Below the pieces are notes generated by a model. It did no database searches, was not told the origin of the DNA, and worked only from the letters and a program-made list of their open reading frames with translations. The translations under genes and the position numbers were made by a program. A stretch of 22,027 bases of DNA from Proteobacteria bacterium UBA1847 (GTDB lineage: Bacteria; Pseudomonadota; Gammaproteobacteria; Steroidobacterales; Woeseiaceae): assembly GCA_002338605.1 (NCBI GenBank), contig DDIP01000272.1:1-22027 (forward strand). Direction: 5' to 3'. Every line of letters begins with the position of its first letter. Position 1 is the first letter of the stretch. Positions 1 to 8,613 of the stretch are shown here, in pieces.

Positions 1-771
1 TATCGTGCCGGCGTCGCACGCGGTCCGGATGAATTCCGGGCCCGCGCACAGGAAGTGGTTGACGGCGGCGCGGACTTCATCAAGGTCATTGCCTCGGGTG
101 CCGTTTTCGGCCATGGCAGCGATCCCGGTGCGCCGGAGATGACTCGTGAAGAAATCGCTGCGGTCGTCGACGTTGCCAAGGCTGCCGGCATCAAGGTCAC
201 GGCCCATGCGCACAGTGCCGAGTCGATCAAGGATGCCATCCTGGCAGGCGTTAACTCGATTGAGCACGCGTCGTTGGGCGACGATGAATCCATCGCGCTG
301 GCAGCCAAACATGGCGTCGCATTTTCAATGGATGTCTACAACGGCACCTACACGGATGAGGTCGGCATCGCCAACGGCTATGCCGAAGAGTTCATGCAAA
401 AGAACACCGATACGACGGAAGCCCAGCGGGTTGTCTTTGAAAAGGCCCTGGCCGCCGGGGTCACGTTGATGTTTGGTACGGACCTCGGTGTGTTACCGCA
501 CGATATGGGCGCAAAACAGTTCGAGATCATGGTTGAGCGTGGCATGACCCCGATGCAGGCGATCAAGTCGGCAACGTCGGTGCCGGCCGCTCATATGGAA
601 ATCCAGAAAGATGTGGGCGCGTTGGAAGTTGGCCGTTACGCCGACCTTATCGCTGTGCGCGGCAATCCGCTTAAGGACATTTCACTGCTGCAGCATGTCG
701 ATTTCGTCATGAAAGGCGGTTCGATCATCAAGATGAACGCTCAAGCCACGACGGATGCCGATACACCGTAA
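1..771 (+). CDS. Amidohydrolase family protein (imidazolonepropionase/prolidase-like), 5' truncated by window edge
   Basis: The frame is open from base 1, so only the last 256 residues are seen. The family is usually above 400 residues, so the N-terminal beta-sandwich half and the first HxH metal motif lie outside. Visible metal-centre elements of the amidohydrolase TIM barrel, counted from base 1, are: a lysine in DFIKV (residue 28) in the usual carboxylated-lysine position, HAH (69-71), IEHAS with His89, and FGTD with Asp161. The C-terminus GRYADLIAVRGNPLKD is the typical end of metal-dependent hydrolases that open cyclic amides or cleave Xaa-Pro or acyl-amino bonds. The exact substrate cannot be called. 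The 3' end overlaps the convergent MOSC gene by 44 bases. It is on the strand opposite to the catabolic run and is probably a separate transcription unit. Confidence 0.9.
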   Translation, partial: YRAGVARGPDEFRARAQEVVDGGADFIKVIASGAVFGHGSDPGAPEMTREEIAAVVDVAKAAGIKVTAHAHSAESIKDAILAGVNSIEHASLGDDESIALAAKHGVAFSMDVYNGTYTDEVGIANGYAEEFMQKNTDTTEAQRVVFEKALAAGVTLMFGTDLGVLPHDMGAKQFEIMVERGMTPMQAIKSATSVPAAHMEIQKDVGALEVGRYADLIAVRGNPLKDISLLQHVDFVMKGGSIIKMNAQATTDADTP

Positions 772-1309
772 TTAGCACGTCATCACCCGGTGTTATCGCA
801 CCGGGAACTTCGACCACGCCGACAAGCCCCCGGTTGAGCTTCGCCGCTTTCGGAAAGTGGGTATCGGACAGCGCCCGCCCGGATCGCGTCGTGTATTTAC
901 CGGCCAGCTGCGCACCCTTGTCGCGGCAAGGCGGATTGTACTCGGACACCATGAGTACAGCGCCGGACGGAAATTCCAGCAGGCTCCCCATGGGCAAACG
1001 CGACAGCTCGCTGATGCCCTGCAGACAGAGATTGGCACCAACGTCGGCCGCCGACAGAGGCTCGGACAAGTCCATCGCTGCTGTGATCTCAGCGAGTTCT
1101 TCGACGGATATCGCTGACCACTGTCGTTCATTGCGACGCAGCGTTCCCTTGGCTTGCTTGTCGCCGGAAAAACAGCTGCGGGTAAAAGACTGGTGGCGAT
1201 CGCCGACAACGCCATCGAACTCAACATTGATTGAGCGACGCTCCTCCTTGCCGTGTTCATCAAGGCTTCCGACATGAACGGAGACAACCTTTGCTTGCAG
1301 TGTTTCCAC
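728..1309 (-). CDS. MOSC domain-containing protein
   Basis: A 193-residue protein. MOSC domains are sulfur-carrier domains related to the C-terminus of molybdenum-cofactor sulfurases and to mARC/YiiM-type molybdoenzymes. The conserved cysteine sits in EYNPPC (Cys128), followed by GxxLAGKY and a glycine-rich C-terminal strand (RGLVGVVEVPGAI). GDRH near residue 37 is also typical. The start is GTG one base past the stop of the upstream isomerase-like gene, and no better in-frame start exists between them. It is the last gene of the seven-gene minus-strand run. Its role there is unclear: it could handle molybdenum-cofactor sulfur or act in N-reduction, but no molybdoenzyme partner is present. 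The C-terminal 44 bases overlap the convergent amidohydrolase. Confidence 0.88.
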   Translation of the reverse strand: METLQAKVVSVHVGSLDEHGKEERRSINVEFDGVVGDRHQSFTRSCFSGDKQAKGTLRRNERQWSAISVEELAEITAAMDLSEPLSAADVGANLCLQGISELSRLPMGSLLEFPSGAVLMVSEYNPPCRDKGAQLAGKYTTRSGRALSDTHFPKAAKLNRGLVGVVEVPGAITPGDDVLITVYRHPSWLERSS

Positions 1310-1310
1310 C

Positions 1311-2156
1311 TTAGCCCTCGTTTTCCAGTTCAGACCAGATGGTACGCACCCAGTCGCGAATTGTCAGCGACTCCCGCCAGCGATCGGAAAGTTCGTCTTG
1401 CCGCGCGTCTGTAATTGCATACGGGGGCGGTCCAAGCTCACACAGGAACGCCAGCGTCGCCTTATCGTCATTGCGCTTGCGCCAGTCGCGCATACCCTCT
1501 GTCCACCAGCCCCTGAATATGTCGACCCATTGCTGGTGTTGTGGAAAATTGATTTGCACCTGGATCTGCTCGCGACTCGCGATGCGCCCCTGGAAACAAT
1601 CGGAGCGTTGCAGAACTGCGCTGATGTATGCCTGATCACGAGCCGAAATCGGCGCACGCATTTCGCGATCGACAACGAAATGCGACAAGTCAGCGCACAG
1701 GCGCAATTCCGGAACGAATTCCATCAATTGCAGCGTGAAAAACAAGTCGTTCAATAGCCCGTCGCGATGCGTTTCGAACAACAGTGGCATATCGCGGTCT
1801 GCGGCCTCATCAATCCAGCGGCGTACATCGGTGACCGCATCCTCCGGCCTGATCGGCATGACGCCACCGATGACATTGACGAGTGTTGCATCGATCTCGA
1901 CGGCGAAGTCAAGGATCGGCGCGAGGTCTTCGGCGGAATGCGGAAACGCATTGACCATGGCCTTCAGGTTGTGAACGTCAAACAGGTGCGCGTACTCGCG
2001 ACACTCGGGAATTTCCTCAACGGACGGATCCATGCAGGCACCGTCAAAGCCGGCCACCGAGATCATCGCGAAAGCTTCTTCCTTGCTGCGTTCGGGTACA
2101 TTCGGGTTCCGCAGCTCCATTGCCCAAAGCGATTGATAAATCTCAAGTTTCTTCAT
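1311..2156 (-). CDS. Sugar phosphate isomerase/epimerase-like TIM-barrel protein
   Basis: A 281-residue protein with the pattern of the xylose isomerase-like TIM-barrel superfamily (AP endonuclease 2/hydroxypyruvate isomerase/inosose isomerase type). The evidence is AGFDGACMDPS near the N-terminus, LVNVIGG in the middle, the metal/catalytic FETHRDG (Glu-x-His), CADLSHF with Asp and His, and a C-terminal CELGPPPYAI in which a Glu is expected. These fit the divalent-metal site of the family. The ATG directly abuts the stop of the acyl-CoA synthetase gene, so the two are almost certainly co-transcribed. The family includes many enzymes of unknown substrate, and I would not assign a sugar: the surrounding genes suggest amine or acyl metabolism instead. 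Confidence 0.85.
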   Translation of the reverse strand: MKKLEIYQSLWAMELRNPNVPERSKEEAFAMISVAGFDGACMDPSVEEIPECREYAHLFDVHNLKAMVNAFPHSAEDLAPILDFAVEIDATLVNVIGGVMPIRPEDAVTDVRRWIDEAADRDMPLLFETHRDGLLNDLFFTLQLMEFVPELRLCADLSHFVVDREMRAPISARDQAYISAVLQRSDCFQGRIASREQIQVQINFPQHQQWVDIFRGWWTEGMRDWRKRNDDKATLAFLCELGPPPYAITDARQDELSDRWRESLTIRDWVRTIWSELENEG

Positions 2157-4250
2157 TTAGCCCGCCCTGCGATCACGCCCGACCACCACTGCATCAACGG
2201 CGGTCGCCGCATGGTCACTGACGATCACCGGGTTCACATCGAGTTCCGTGATGACGTCGCGCAGTGCGTCCACCATGATAGAGAAGCGCTCTGCCAGGGT
2301 GCAGAAACCGTCAATGCTGACCGCCAGCATGCCGCGCTGTCCGTCCAGTAAGCGCCTGAGTTTCATGCGATCGACACAGCGCCGCGCGTGCCCGGCGCTG
2401 AACGGCGGGAGTGCAAACTGCACATCGTGCAAGGTCTCCGCGAGGACACCTCCAAAACCCATGACGACAACCGGACCGAACTGCGGGTCGCGCCTGACAC
2501 CCAGGATCATTTCGATACCAGCGTCTGCGACAGCTGCAACCAGCACCTCATCACCAAGACGCTTACGCATCAACGCGTACATGTTCGACAACTGGTCTTC
2601 ATCAGCGATTCCGACAACAACGCCGGCCTGGTCGGATTTGTGAATCAAACCGGGCTTTGCGGTTTTCAGTACCACCGGGTAACCACAGGTCTTGCCTGCC
2701 GCGAGCACAGAAGTTTCATCGTGTGCCTCAATCGGCGACGAGGTTCTTATGCCGAAGTCTGCAAGAAGATTCAGCGAGTCGAACTCACCCAATGTGGTGC
2801 CCTTACGCAAACACACCTGCCATCGCCTGACCGCGGCGCTGTCTGCGGCGGGCAGATCGACTGGTTCGCGGAGCAGGAAATCGCGATACGCGAACAGGGC
2901 GTGCACGCCTTTAAGGAACTGGCTGACCCCGTCCAGGACCGGGTAACCGGCATGCGTGCTGGTTACTGCGGCGGCATCGTGGCCGGTGCCCTGGCGTGCC
3001 GCGACCAATGCAACCGGCTTGCCTGAGTCAGCGCGTGCACGTTGCATGTAGGAAAGATAGCTGGCATAGATTCTGCCGCAGGGTGCGCGGTCGTGAACAA
3101 CAGCACCGAGTGCCGCGCCGGGATCCTGCATCATCAACGTCAGCCCGCTCGTCATCATTTCTGATGCATCCGGGCCACCGCGACTCCAGGCATCCAGCGG
3201 ATTCACCGCTGGCAGTTCCGGATCCAGCACGGCGCTCAGTTTTTCGACCGTCTCATCGGTGAGCCGGGTCAATGGAACGCCAGCGTCATGTGCGAGATCG
3301 ACCAGTAACTGACGTTCACCACCGGAGTCATGCAGGGACACCAGTCCACCCGCGCCGACCGGGTGCAGCTCCGCGAACATGATCAGCACGGTGGCGAACT
3401 CGTCCTGGTCACGCACACGCTGTACACCATAACGATCGAACAGGGCTTCATAAGTCGCGTCGTCGCCGGCCATTGCACCGGAGTGGGAGACAGTGAGGCG
3501 TGCAGATTCTGCGGTCCGGCCGACCTTGAGCGCAACAACGGGAATGCGTCGTTGTGCCGCTTTTTTCAAGGCCGCCTCGAAGCCTTGCGGGTTTCGCGCC
3601 GTCTCGATAAAGAGGCCGACGACGCGCGTTTCCGGCAAGTCGAGCGCGAAGTCGAGGTACTCGTCCATCGACGTGCTGAGCTCGTTGCCGGCCGACACGG
3701 CGAGATTGATTCTGAGCCGTTCCTCGCAATCGATGATTCCGGACATGCCGGCGCCCGAATGCGTGATCAGCGTGGCGTTGCCCGGTGCCGGATGTGCTGC
3801 GCTGTCAAAGCCGCAGGTCCAGACATGGTCCCGTACATTGTAATACCCCATGCCATTGGCACCGCAGACGTGCATGCCGGCCGCGCGTATCTTGTCCTGC
3901 ACGCGTTCCTTAAGTGGCGGTATGGAATCGTCGTCGAGCACCAGCGTCGACTGGATGACTGCGGCAGGGATACCGATGGCAATGGCCTCGTCGAGAACGG
4001 CTTCCAGTCTCTCGTCGCTGACCGCGAACACAACCAGTTCCGGTACCTCGGGAAGCTCGGAAAGCGTTGCGTAGCAGCGATGGTCTTCAAGAGCATCGTA
4101 ACGCGGATTGACCGGGTAGATCCGACCCTTGTATCCGCCCTTCAGCAGGTTCTTCAGTGCCCAGTTGCCGATTGTGTCTGCGCGTTGCGACGCGCCGACG
4201 ACCGCAACCGAGGACGGGCGCAGCAAAGGATCAAGCCGGTGTTTCTTCAC
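2157..4250 (-). CDS. NDP-forming acyl-CoA synthetase, fused alpha-beta (CoA-binding plus ATP-grasp)
   Basis: A 697-residue protein from a GTG start at 4250. It converts a carboxylic acid, CoA and a nucleoside triphosphate to acyl-CoA and NDP. The domain order is a CoA-binding Rossmann domain starting at LDPLLRPSSVAVVGAS (residues 6-21), two succinyl-CoA-ligase-like flavodoxin domains containing the phospho-histidine loop SHSGAMAGDD, and a C-terminal ATP-grasp domain with LIHKSDQAGVVVG, GFGGVLAE and the metal-binding end ITELDVNPVIV. The frame stays open upstream to 4730, but that part is Arg/Ser-rich, lies antiparallel to nothing conserved and sits inside the GcvT-like gene. The GTG is 13 bases past that gene's stop, with an AAAAGG ribosome-site-like stretch before it. 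With the acyl-CoA dehydrogenase across the divergent promoter it suggests CoA-linked chain breakdown. Confidence 0.92.
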   Translation of the reverse strand: MKKHRLDPLLRPSSVAVVGASQRADTIGNWALKNLLKGGYKGRIYPVNPRYDALEDHRCYATLSELPEVPELVVFAVSDERLEAVLDEAIAIGIPAAVIQSTLVLDDDSIPPLKERVQDKIRAAGMHVCGANGMGYYNVRDHVWTCGFDSAAHPAPGNATLITHSGAGMSGIIDCEERLRINLAVSAGNELSTSMDEYLDFALDLPETRVVGLFIETARNPQGFEAALKKAAQRRIPVVALKVGRTAESARLTVSHSGAMAGDDATYEALFDRYGVQRVRDQDEFATVLIMFAELHPVGAGGLVSLHDSGGERQLLVDLAHDAGVPLTRLTDETVEKLSAVLDPELPAVNPLDAWSRGGPDASEMMTSGLTLMMQDPGAALGAVVHDRAPCGRIYASYLSYMQRARADSGKPVALVAARQGTGHDAAAVTSTHAGYPVLDGVSQFLKGVHALFAYRDFLLREPVDLPAADSAAVRRWQVCLRKGTTLGEFDSLNLLADFGIRTSSPIEAHDETSVLAAGKTCGYPVVLKTAKPGLIHKSDQAGVVVGIADEDQLSNMYALMRKRLGDEVLVAAVADAGIEMILGVRRDPQFGPVVVMGFGGVLAETLHDVQFALPPFSAGHARRCVDRMKLRRLLDGQRGMLAVSIDGFCTLAERFSIMVDALRDVITELDVNPVIVSDHAATAVDAVVVGRDRRAG

Positions 4251-4263
4251 GAAGCGGCCTTTT

Positions 4264-5463
4264 CTAAAACCGCCCGGGTGGCGTTGCTCCACGGCGCGGC
4301 GGAAACCAGAACGGCTTGTCGACAACGGTAGCCCTGGCCATCTGCCGGTTCCAGTGCATCTCGCGCTGGTAATAGATCTCAACCCATACCGTGTCGCCCG
4401 GCATGCCGTGAGGTGCACGGACCGTGCCCAACGCGATGTTCTGCTTGCACACCGGTGACCATGCCGCCGATGTGATAAAGCCGATCGCGGGCTTGCTGGT
4501 TTTCTGCTGGCCAAAAATATAGGAATGGTGTGCCGTCTTGTTCCCTTCAATGTCCAGCTTGACCAGGCGCCAGGTTGAACCCTTGCGTTTTTCCTCGGCA
4601 AGCGCACGCCGACCGTTAAAATTCGGCTTTTTAAAATCCACCAGCCATTCGAGGCCAAGTTCCAGTGGCGATCGCGAGCGACCGGTGCGAACCGTTTCGT
4701 CAGCCGGCAAAAACTCCATGTACGCCGCAAGGAAACCCGCTTCTATCCGTGACAGTTCGAGCGCGTCGGTTCCTATCGCACGGATGCCATACAGTTTTCC
4801 AGCCTCAAACAACGCGTCCCAAAGCGCCTCGGCCTTGTCCGGATCTATCCAGAGCTCATAACCGAGATCGCCGGTGAATCCGGTTCGCGAGATCATCAAC
4901 TCGCTGCCCTGAAAGTCGACATGCGTCAGCCCGAAGGGCTTGAGGTCAGCAAGTCCATCAAGGCCCATATTGCTCAACGTGCTGAACGAGGTCGGCCCCT
5001 GCACCGCCAGTGCCGCGATATCGTCCGTCTCGTGGGTTATTGAAACGTCGAAGCCGATTGCCGCGGCTTTAAGCCACGCAAAATGACGCTCTTGCGAACA
5101 CAGCCGGTATTCGCCCTCGTGCAAATGAAAAATCGTGCCATCGTCAATGACCTGTCCCTGGTCATCACACCAGACAGCGTAAGCAACACGCCCGGGTTTG
5201 ATCTTCGCCATATCGCGAGTGACGAGCCGGTTCAGGTAATCGAGCGCGTCGGGTCCGCTGATCCGGTATTTCGTCATCGGCGTCAGATCGAAAACTGCCG
5301 TCGCATTTCGAATCGCGAAATACTCGGTGTCCGAGCAATACAGAGAATCGGCGCTGGAATAGCCTTTCCACTGGTGCCATTCGTTGACGAAATCGAGCTT
5401 CTCGAGTCGTGAATAAAACGGTGTTTTCAATCGTCCCTGGTGGACGGGTGCCTGCTTGCTCAT
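4264..5463 (-). CDS. GcvT-like aminomethyltransferase/demethylase family protein
   Basis: A 399-residue protein of the GcvT/DmdA fold, which binds tetrahydrofolate and receives one-carbon units from amines or sulfonium compounds. Features seen are an N-terminal FDLTPMTKYRISGPDALDYLNRLVT segment, DDQGQVIDDGTIF with Asp107/Asp108 in the position of the GcvT catalytic aspartate, ALAVQGP, ISRTGFTGDLGYELW, and the C-terminal barrel domain (SPLELGLEWLV and PAIGFITSAAWSP). The ATG at 5463 forms an ATGA overlap with the upstream FAD gene, which decides the start over the longer open frame to 5553. The H, L and P proteins of the glycine cleavage system are absent, so a stand-alone demethylase or C1-capturing role beside the oxidoreductases is more likely than glycine cleavage. 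Confidence 0.9.
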   Translation of the reverse strand: MSKQAPVHQGRLKTPFYSRLEKLDFVNEWHQWKGYSSADSLYCSDTEYFAIRNATAVFDLTPMTKYRISGPDALDYLNRLVTRDMAKIKPGRVAYAVWCDDQGQVIDDGTIFHLHEGEYRLCSQERHFAWLKAAAIGFDVSITHETDDIAALAVQGPTSFSTLSNMGLDGLADLKPFGLTHVDFQGSELMISRTGFTGDLGYELWIDPDKAEALWDALFEAGKLYGIRAIGTDALELSRIEAGFLAAYMEFLPADETVRTGRSRSPLELGLEWLVDFKKPNFNGRRALAEEKRKGSTWRLVKLDIEGNKTAHHSYIFGQQKTSKPAIGFITSAAWSPVCKQNIALGTVRAPHGMPGDTVWVEIYYQREMHWNRQMARATVVDKPFWFPPRRGATPPGRF

Positions 5464-7004
5464 GCTGCTTTCTCCCGGCCGAGGATAGTTCTCGCGGCAT
5501 TGCGACCCGCCGCGCCACTGATGCCACCGCCGGGATGGGTTCCGGCGCCGCACAAATAGAGCCCTTCGACGGGCATGCTGTACTGGGCCGAGCTGCTCAC
5601 CGGTCGAACGAACATGAACTGGTCGAGGGTCAGTTCGGCGTGGTGCCAGTGACCACCGCTGATGTGAAATTCGCGCTCGATATCAACGGGCGTCAACAGC
5701 TCGCTTGCTGTAATTCGCGACGCAATGTCTGGCGCATAGCGCGCGATAGTGTCGACAACGACTTGCTCAAAACCCGCTTTCGCCTCGTCGGTCCAGCCGC
5801 CTTTCAGGTCGTAAGGTGCGTATTGAACGACCGCTGACATCACGTGCTTGCCCGTTGGCGCCATGGTTTCATCGCGCAAACTCGGGAACGTTAACTCGAT
5901 TACCGGTGCCGGCGAACTTTCACCATACTTCGCCGGGTTAAAGGCACGTTCCACGTAGTTTTCATCCGGTGCAATGAGCAGGCGCCCGGCATGGTCCTTC
6001 CTCGACAGGCCCTCAAAATCGGGTAGTCCATCCAGTGCGAGGTGAAGTTTCGCCGCGTTTCCCTTGGCTCTCAGGTTCTGAATCCGCCGCGTAAATCCTG
6101 TCTCGACATGCTTCACACCAACCAGGTCCATGATGGTGCGTTTTGGATCCGCGTTGGAAATAACCGTAAAGCTGTCGAAGCGATCACCGGTCTCCGTCTC
6201 AACACCGGTAACACGACCGTTCTCGACAATGATTCGCTTGACCGCTATGCCGGTTCGAATCGTCGCGCCTTCGCTGCGCGCGACATGTGCCAGCTCATTG
6301 CTGACGCTGCCCATACCACCTGCCGGTATGCCGCTGCGGCCATGATCTCCCGACTGTCGGTACAGGTAGGTCATGATGGTGTTCGGTGAGCGAGGTCCGA
6401 GGTGAGTTCCCAGTACTGCATCCAGGCTGATCGCACCGCGCAGCAGGGGATGTTCAAAGCGTTCGGTTACTTCATCGTAAATATTCATGCCGATGAGCCG
6501 CAGGAACGCGCGCATTTCGTCTTTGCCGAGCATCCTGAGATCGAGGCCAAGCTGAGCGAGCGTTGCAAGGTCCTTGAAACTCTTCGTGCCGAGACGCGGC
6601 GGTGGCTTGTTGAGGAATTTACGCAGCAAATCGGAGAATCGCGTCATGCGTTTTCGAAATTCGCGATAGTGATCCGCGTCTTCCTTATTCACGCCTACTA
6701 TGCGCTTGTCATCGATGCGCAGATGCTTGCCATTCTCACCCAGTGCAATCGTTGTCATGTTTTCGCACGCCATGCGCGGTGACAACTTGAGGTCTTTGCG
6801 AACGGCCGGCTGCAACTGGTACAACAGGTGCGCGCAGGCAGAAACTGAATAGCCATCCGTAAACTCACGCGTGATTGCGGCGCCGCCGACCTGCTCGTTG
6901 GCTTCGAGAACGAGGACGCGCTTTCCCGCTCGTGCGAGTAATGCAGAACACACCAGGCCATTGTGGCCGGCACCCACAATAATTGCGTCGTATTGATCAG
7001 TCAT
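5460..7004 (-). CDS. FAD-dependent oxidoreductase, PYROXD2/phytoene dehydrogenase-like (copy 1)
   Basis: A 514-residue flavoprotein. The dinucleotide-binding motif VGAGHNG is at residues 10-16, followed by a second-strand acidic residue in VLVLEANEQVGGA. The C-terminal FAD-closing motif is CGAGTHPGGGISGAAGRNAARTIL. This is the phytoene-desaturase/PYROXD2 branch of the amine-oxidase superfamily. The substrate of this branch is mostly unknown; here a C-N or C-C dehydrogenation is an inference. The ATG at 7004 overlaps the stop of the upstream paralogue by 8 bases. A TTG two codons earlier (7010) is possible, but ATG is preferred, with GGAG about 10 bases before it. The gene is translationally coupled to the downstream GcvT-like gene by an ATGA overlap. 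No signal peptide, so probably cytoplasmic. Confidence 0.92.
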   Translation of the reverse strand: MTDQYDAIIVGAGHNGLVCSALLARAGKRVLVLEANEQVGGAAITREFTDGYSVSACAHLLYQLQPAVRKDLKLSPRMACENMTTIALGENGKHLRIDDKRIVGVNKEDADHYREFRKRMTRFSDLLRKFLNKPPPRLGTKSFKDLATLAQLGLDLRMLGKDEMRAFLRLIGMNIYDEVTERFEHPLLRGAISLDAVLGTHLGPRSPNTIMTYLYRQSGDHGRSGIPAGGMGSVSNELAHVARSEGATIRTGIAVKRIIVENGRVTGVETETGDRFDSFTVISNADPKRTIMDLVGVKHVETGFTRRIQNLRAKGNAAKLHLALDGLPDFEGLSRKDHAGRLLIAPDENYVERAFNPAKYGESSPAPVIELTFPSLRDETMAPTGKHVMSAVVQYAPYDLKGGWTDEAKAGFEQVVVDTIARYAPDIASRITASELLTPVDIEREFHISGGHWHHAELTLDQFMFVRPVSSSAQYSMPVEGLYLCGAGTHPGGGISGAAGRNAARTILGREKAA

Positions 7005-8613
7005 CGCCAAAGTTCTCCGGTACGGTGTTCGGCCGTTTCAGATCACTCAGGATTTCCCGTGCCGCATTGGCTCCAGGTGCCGCCATGACGCCACCTCCCG
7101 GGTGTGTGCTCGATCCACACATGTACAAACCTTTGACCGGGCTGCGGTACTGCGCATATCCGGGAATCGGGCGATTGAACAACAGTTGATCCATTGTGAG
7201 TTCACCGTGGAAAATATTGCCTTCGGTAATGCCGATCTCTGCCTCAATATCCTGTGGCGTGCGAATTTCCGCGTGCAGAATCAGGTCTTTGAAGTCCGGG
7301 CTGTAATTTGCGATCTGGTTGATTACCGTTTGCCCGAAGGCGTCTTTCTCGGCGCTGGTCCAGTCGCGCCCTTCGATCTTGTGCGGACAATACTGTATGA
7401 AGCAGCTCATGAAATGCTTGCCCGGTGGTGCCATCGTCGGATCGTTCAATGTCGGTATCAACATGTCGATGTAAGGATCTTCGGACCAGCGGCCGTCTTT
7501 CCAGTCGTCATAGGCGCGCTCCATGCGCTCCATGGAATCGATAAAGTGCATGTCGCTGTGATAGAGCGTGCTGCCCTTTGGTAATGCCGGGAACGTCGGC
7601 AGACTATCGAGCGCAATATTGACCTTGCCGGATGAGCCGCGAATTTTGAAGTTCTCGACCCGCTGGTGAAATTGGGGAGGCAGGTCCGCTTTGTTCACGC
7701 ACTTCAAAAAGGTGCGCTTCACATCCATCGCCGAAACGACAACATTGGCATGAATCTCGTCTCCGTTTTCCAGCGCGACACCCGAAGCCTTGCCATTCGT
7801 GACAATGATCTGGTCGACACCGGCTTCGGTTCGAAGCTCGCCGCCGGCTGCCTGAAAAGCGCTGGCGATCGCATTGGAAACCGAGCCCATGCCGCCGCGG
7901 GCAAAACCCCAGGAACCCACATTGCCGTCGACTTCGCCCATGTAATGGTGCAGCAGAACGTAGGCAGTGCCGGGCGAATGAATACCCAGCGCGGTTCCGA
8001 TGATGCCGCTGCCGGACATTGCCGCCTTGATAACATCAGTTTCGAAATATTCGTCGAGGTACTCCGCAACACTCATCGTCCAGAAACGAATCGTGTCATA
8101 CATTCGATCTTCGCCCATCTCCATGAACTTGCCACCGATTCGGGCGAGTTCCATCAGGTCTTTCGGCCTGAACGAGGTCGGGTCCGGTGCCGTGCTCAGA
8201 AGAAAGTCCCGGATGAAACGACACTGGCGCATGGTGTCGGCCGAATAGCGCTTGTAAGCGTCGGCGTCGTGACGCGAGAATCGCGCCATTTCGCGGTAAG
8301 CCACTTCGTCATCCTGGTAGGAGCCGTAGTAGTCGCCGTTTTCCATGAACTGCACGGAACCGCCGTATGGCGTGATCTGCAATCCGTGACGATGCAGCTC
8401 CAGCGCGCGATAGATCTCGGGCCGCAACAGGCTGCACACATACGAACAATTCGAATACCACCAGTCCTTGTATAGATTTCGACTGACCGCAGCGCCGCCG
8501 ATGTAGTCGTTCTTCTCCACGCAGACAACGTCGAGTCCCGCCTTGGCGAGAAATGCGGCATTTGTCAGGCCATTGTGTCCGGCACCGACGACGATTGCGT
8601 CGTAAGTTTTCAT
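6997..8613 (-). CDS. FAD-dependent oxidoreductase, PYROXD2/phytoene dehydrogenase-like (copy 2)
   Basis: A 538-residue flavoprotein, paralogous to the next gene downstream. It has VGAGHNG at residues 9-15, VVCVEKNDYIGGAAVSR, and the C-terminal FAD motif MCGSSTHPGGGVMAAPGANAAREIL. Both copies share the central RGGMGSVSN-type stretch (here ARGGMGSVSNAIA, there PAGGMGSVSNELA), but they differ clearly over the N-terminal third, so they may have different substrates or form a mixed dimer. The ATG at 8613 overlaps the aminotransferase stop as ATGA, so translation is coupled. Cytoplasmic, no membrane segment seen. The exact reaction is unknown; dehydrogenation of an amine or acyl intermediate is an inference from context. 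Confidence 0.92.
   Translation of the reverse strand: MKTYDAIVVGAGHNGLTNAAFLAKAGLDVVCVEKNDYIGGAAVSRNLYKDWWYSNCSYVCSLLRPEIYRALELHRHGLQITPYGGSVQFMENGDYYGSYQDDEVAYREMARFSRHDADAYKRYSADTMRQCRFIRDFLLSTAPDPTSFRPKDLMELARIGGKFMEMGEDRMYDTIRFWTMSVAEYLDEYFETDVIKAAMSGSGIIGTALGIHSPGTAYVLLHHYMGEVDGNVGSWGFARGGMGSVSNAIASAFQAAGGELRTEAGVDQIIVTNGKASGVALENGDEIHANVVVSAMDVKRTFLKCVNKADLPPQFHQRVENFKIRGSSGKVNIALDSLPTFPALPKGSTLYHSDMHFIDSMERMERAYDDWKDGRWSEDPYIDMLIPTLNDPTMAPPGKHFMSCFIQYCPHKIEGRDWTSAEKDAFGQTVINQIANYSPDFKDLILHAEIRTPQDIEAEIGITEGNIFHGELTMDQLLFNRPIPGYAQYRSPVKGLYMCGSSTHPGGGVMAAPGANAAREILSDLKRPNTVPENFGDD

Noticed and set aside
3330..4331. Plus-strand open frame of 333 codons opposite the acyl-CoA synthetase
   Set aside because: Antisense shadow of a well-supported gene; no recognisable motif, composition typical of reverse-frame reading.
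4251..4730. Long N-terminal extension of the acyl-CoA synthetase frame
   Set aside because: It lies within the GcvT-like gene on the same strand in another frame, is Arg/Ser-rich and shows no family motif; the family N-terminus begins right after the GTG at 4250.
249..5901. A 13-base word (CGTTAACTCGATT) present at 249-261 and 5889-5901
   Set aside because: Both copies lie inside unrelated coding sequence in different frames/strands with no flanking similarity; taken as chance.
7666..8475. Plus-strand open frame of 269 codons opposite the second FAD oxidoreductase
   Set aside because: Antisense shadow of a gene with clear FAD motifs.
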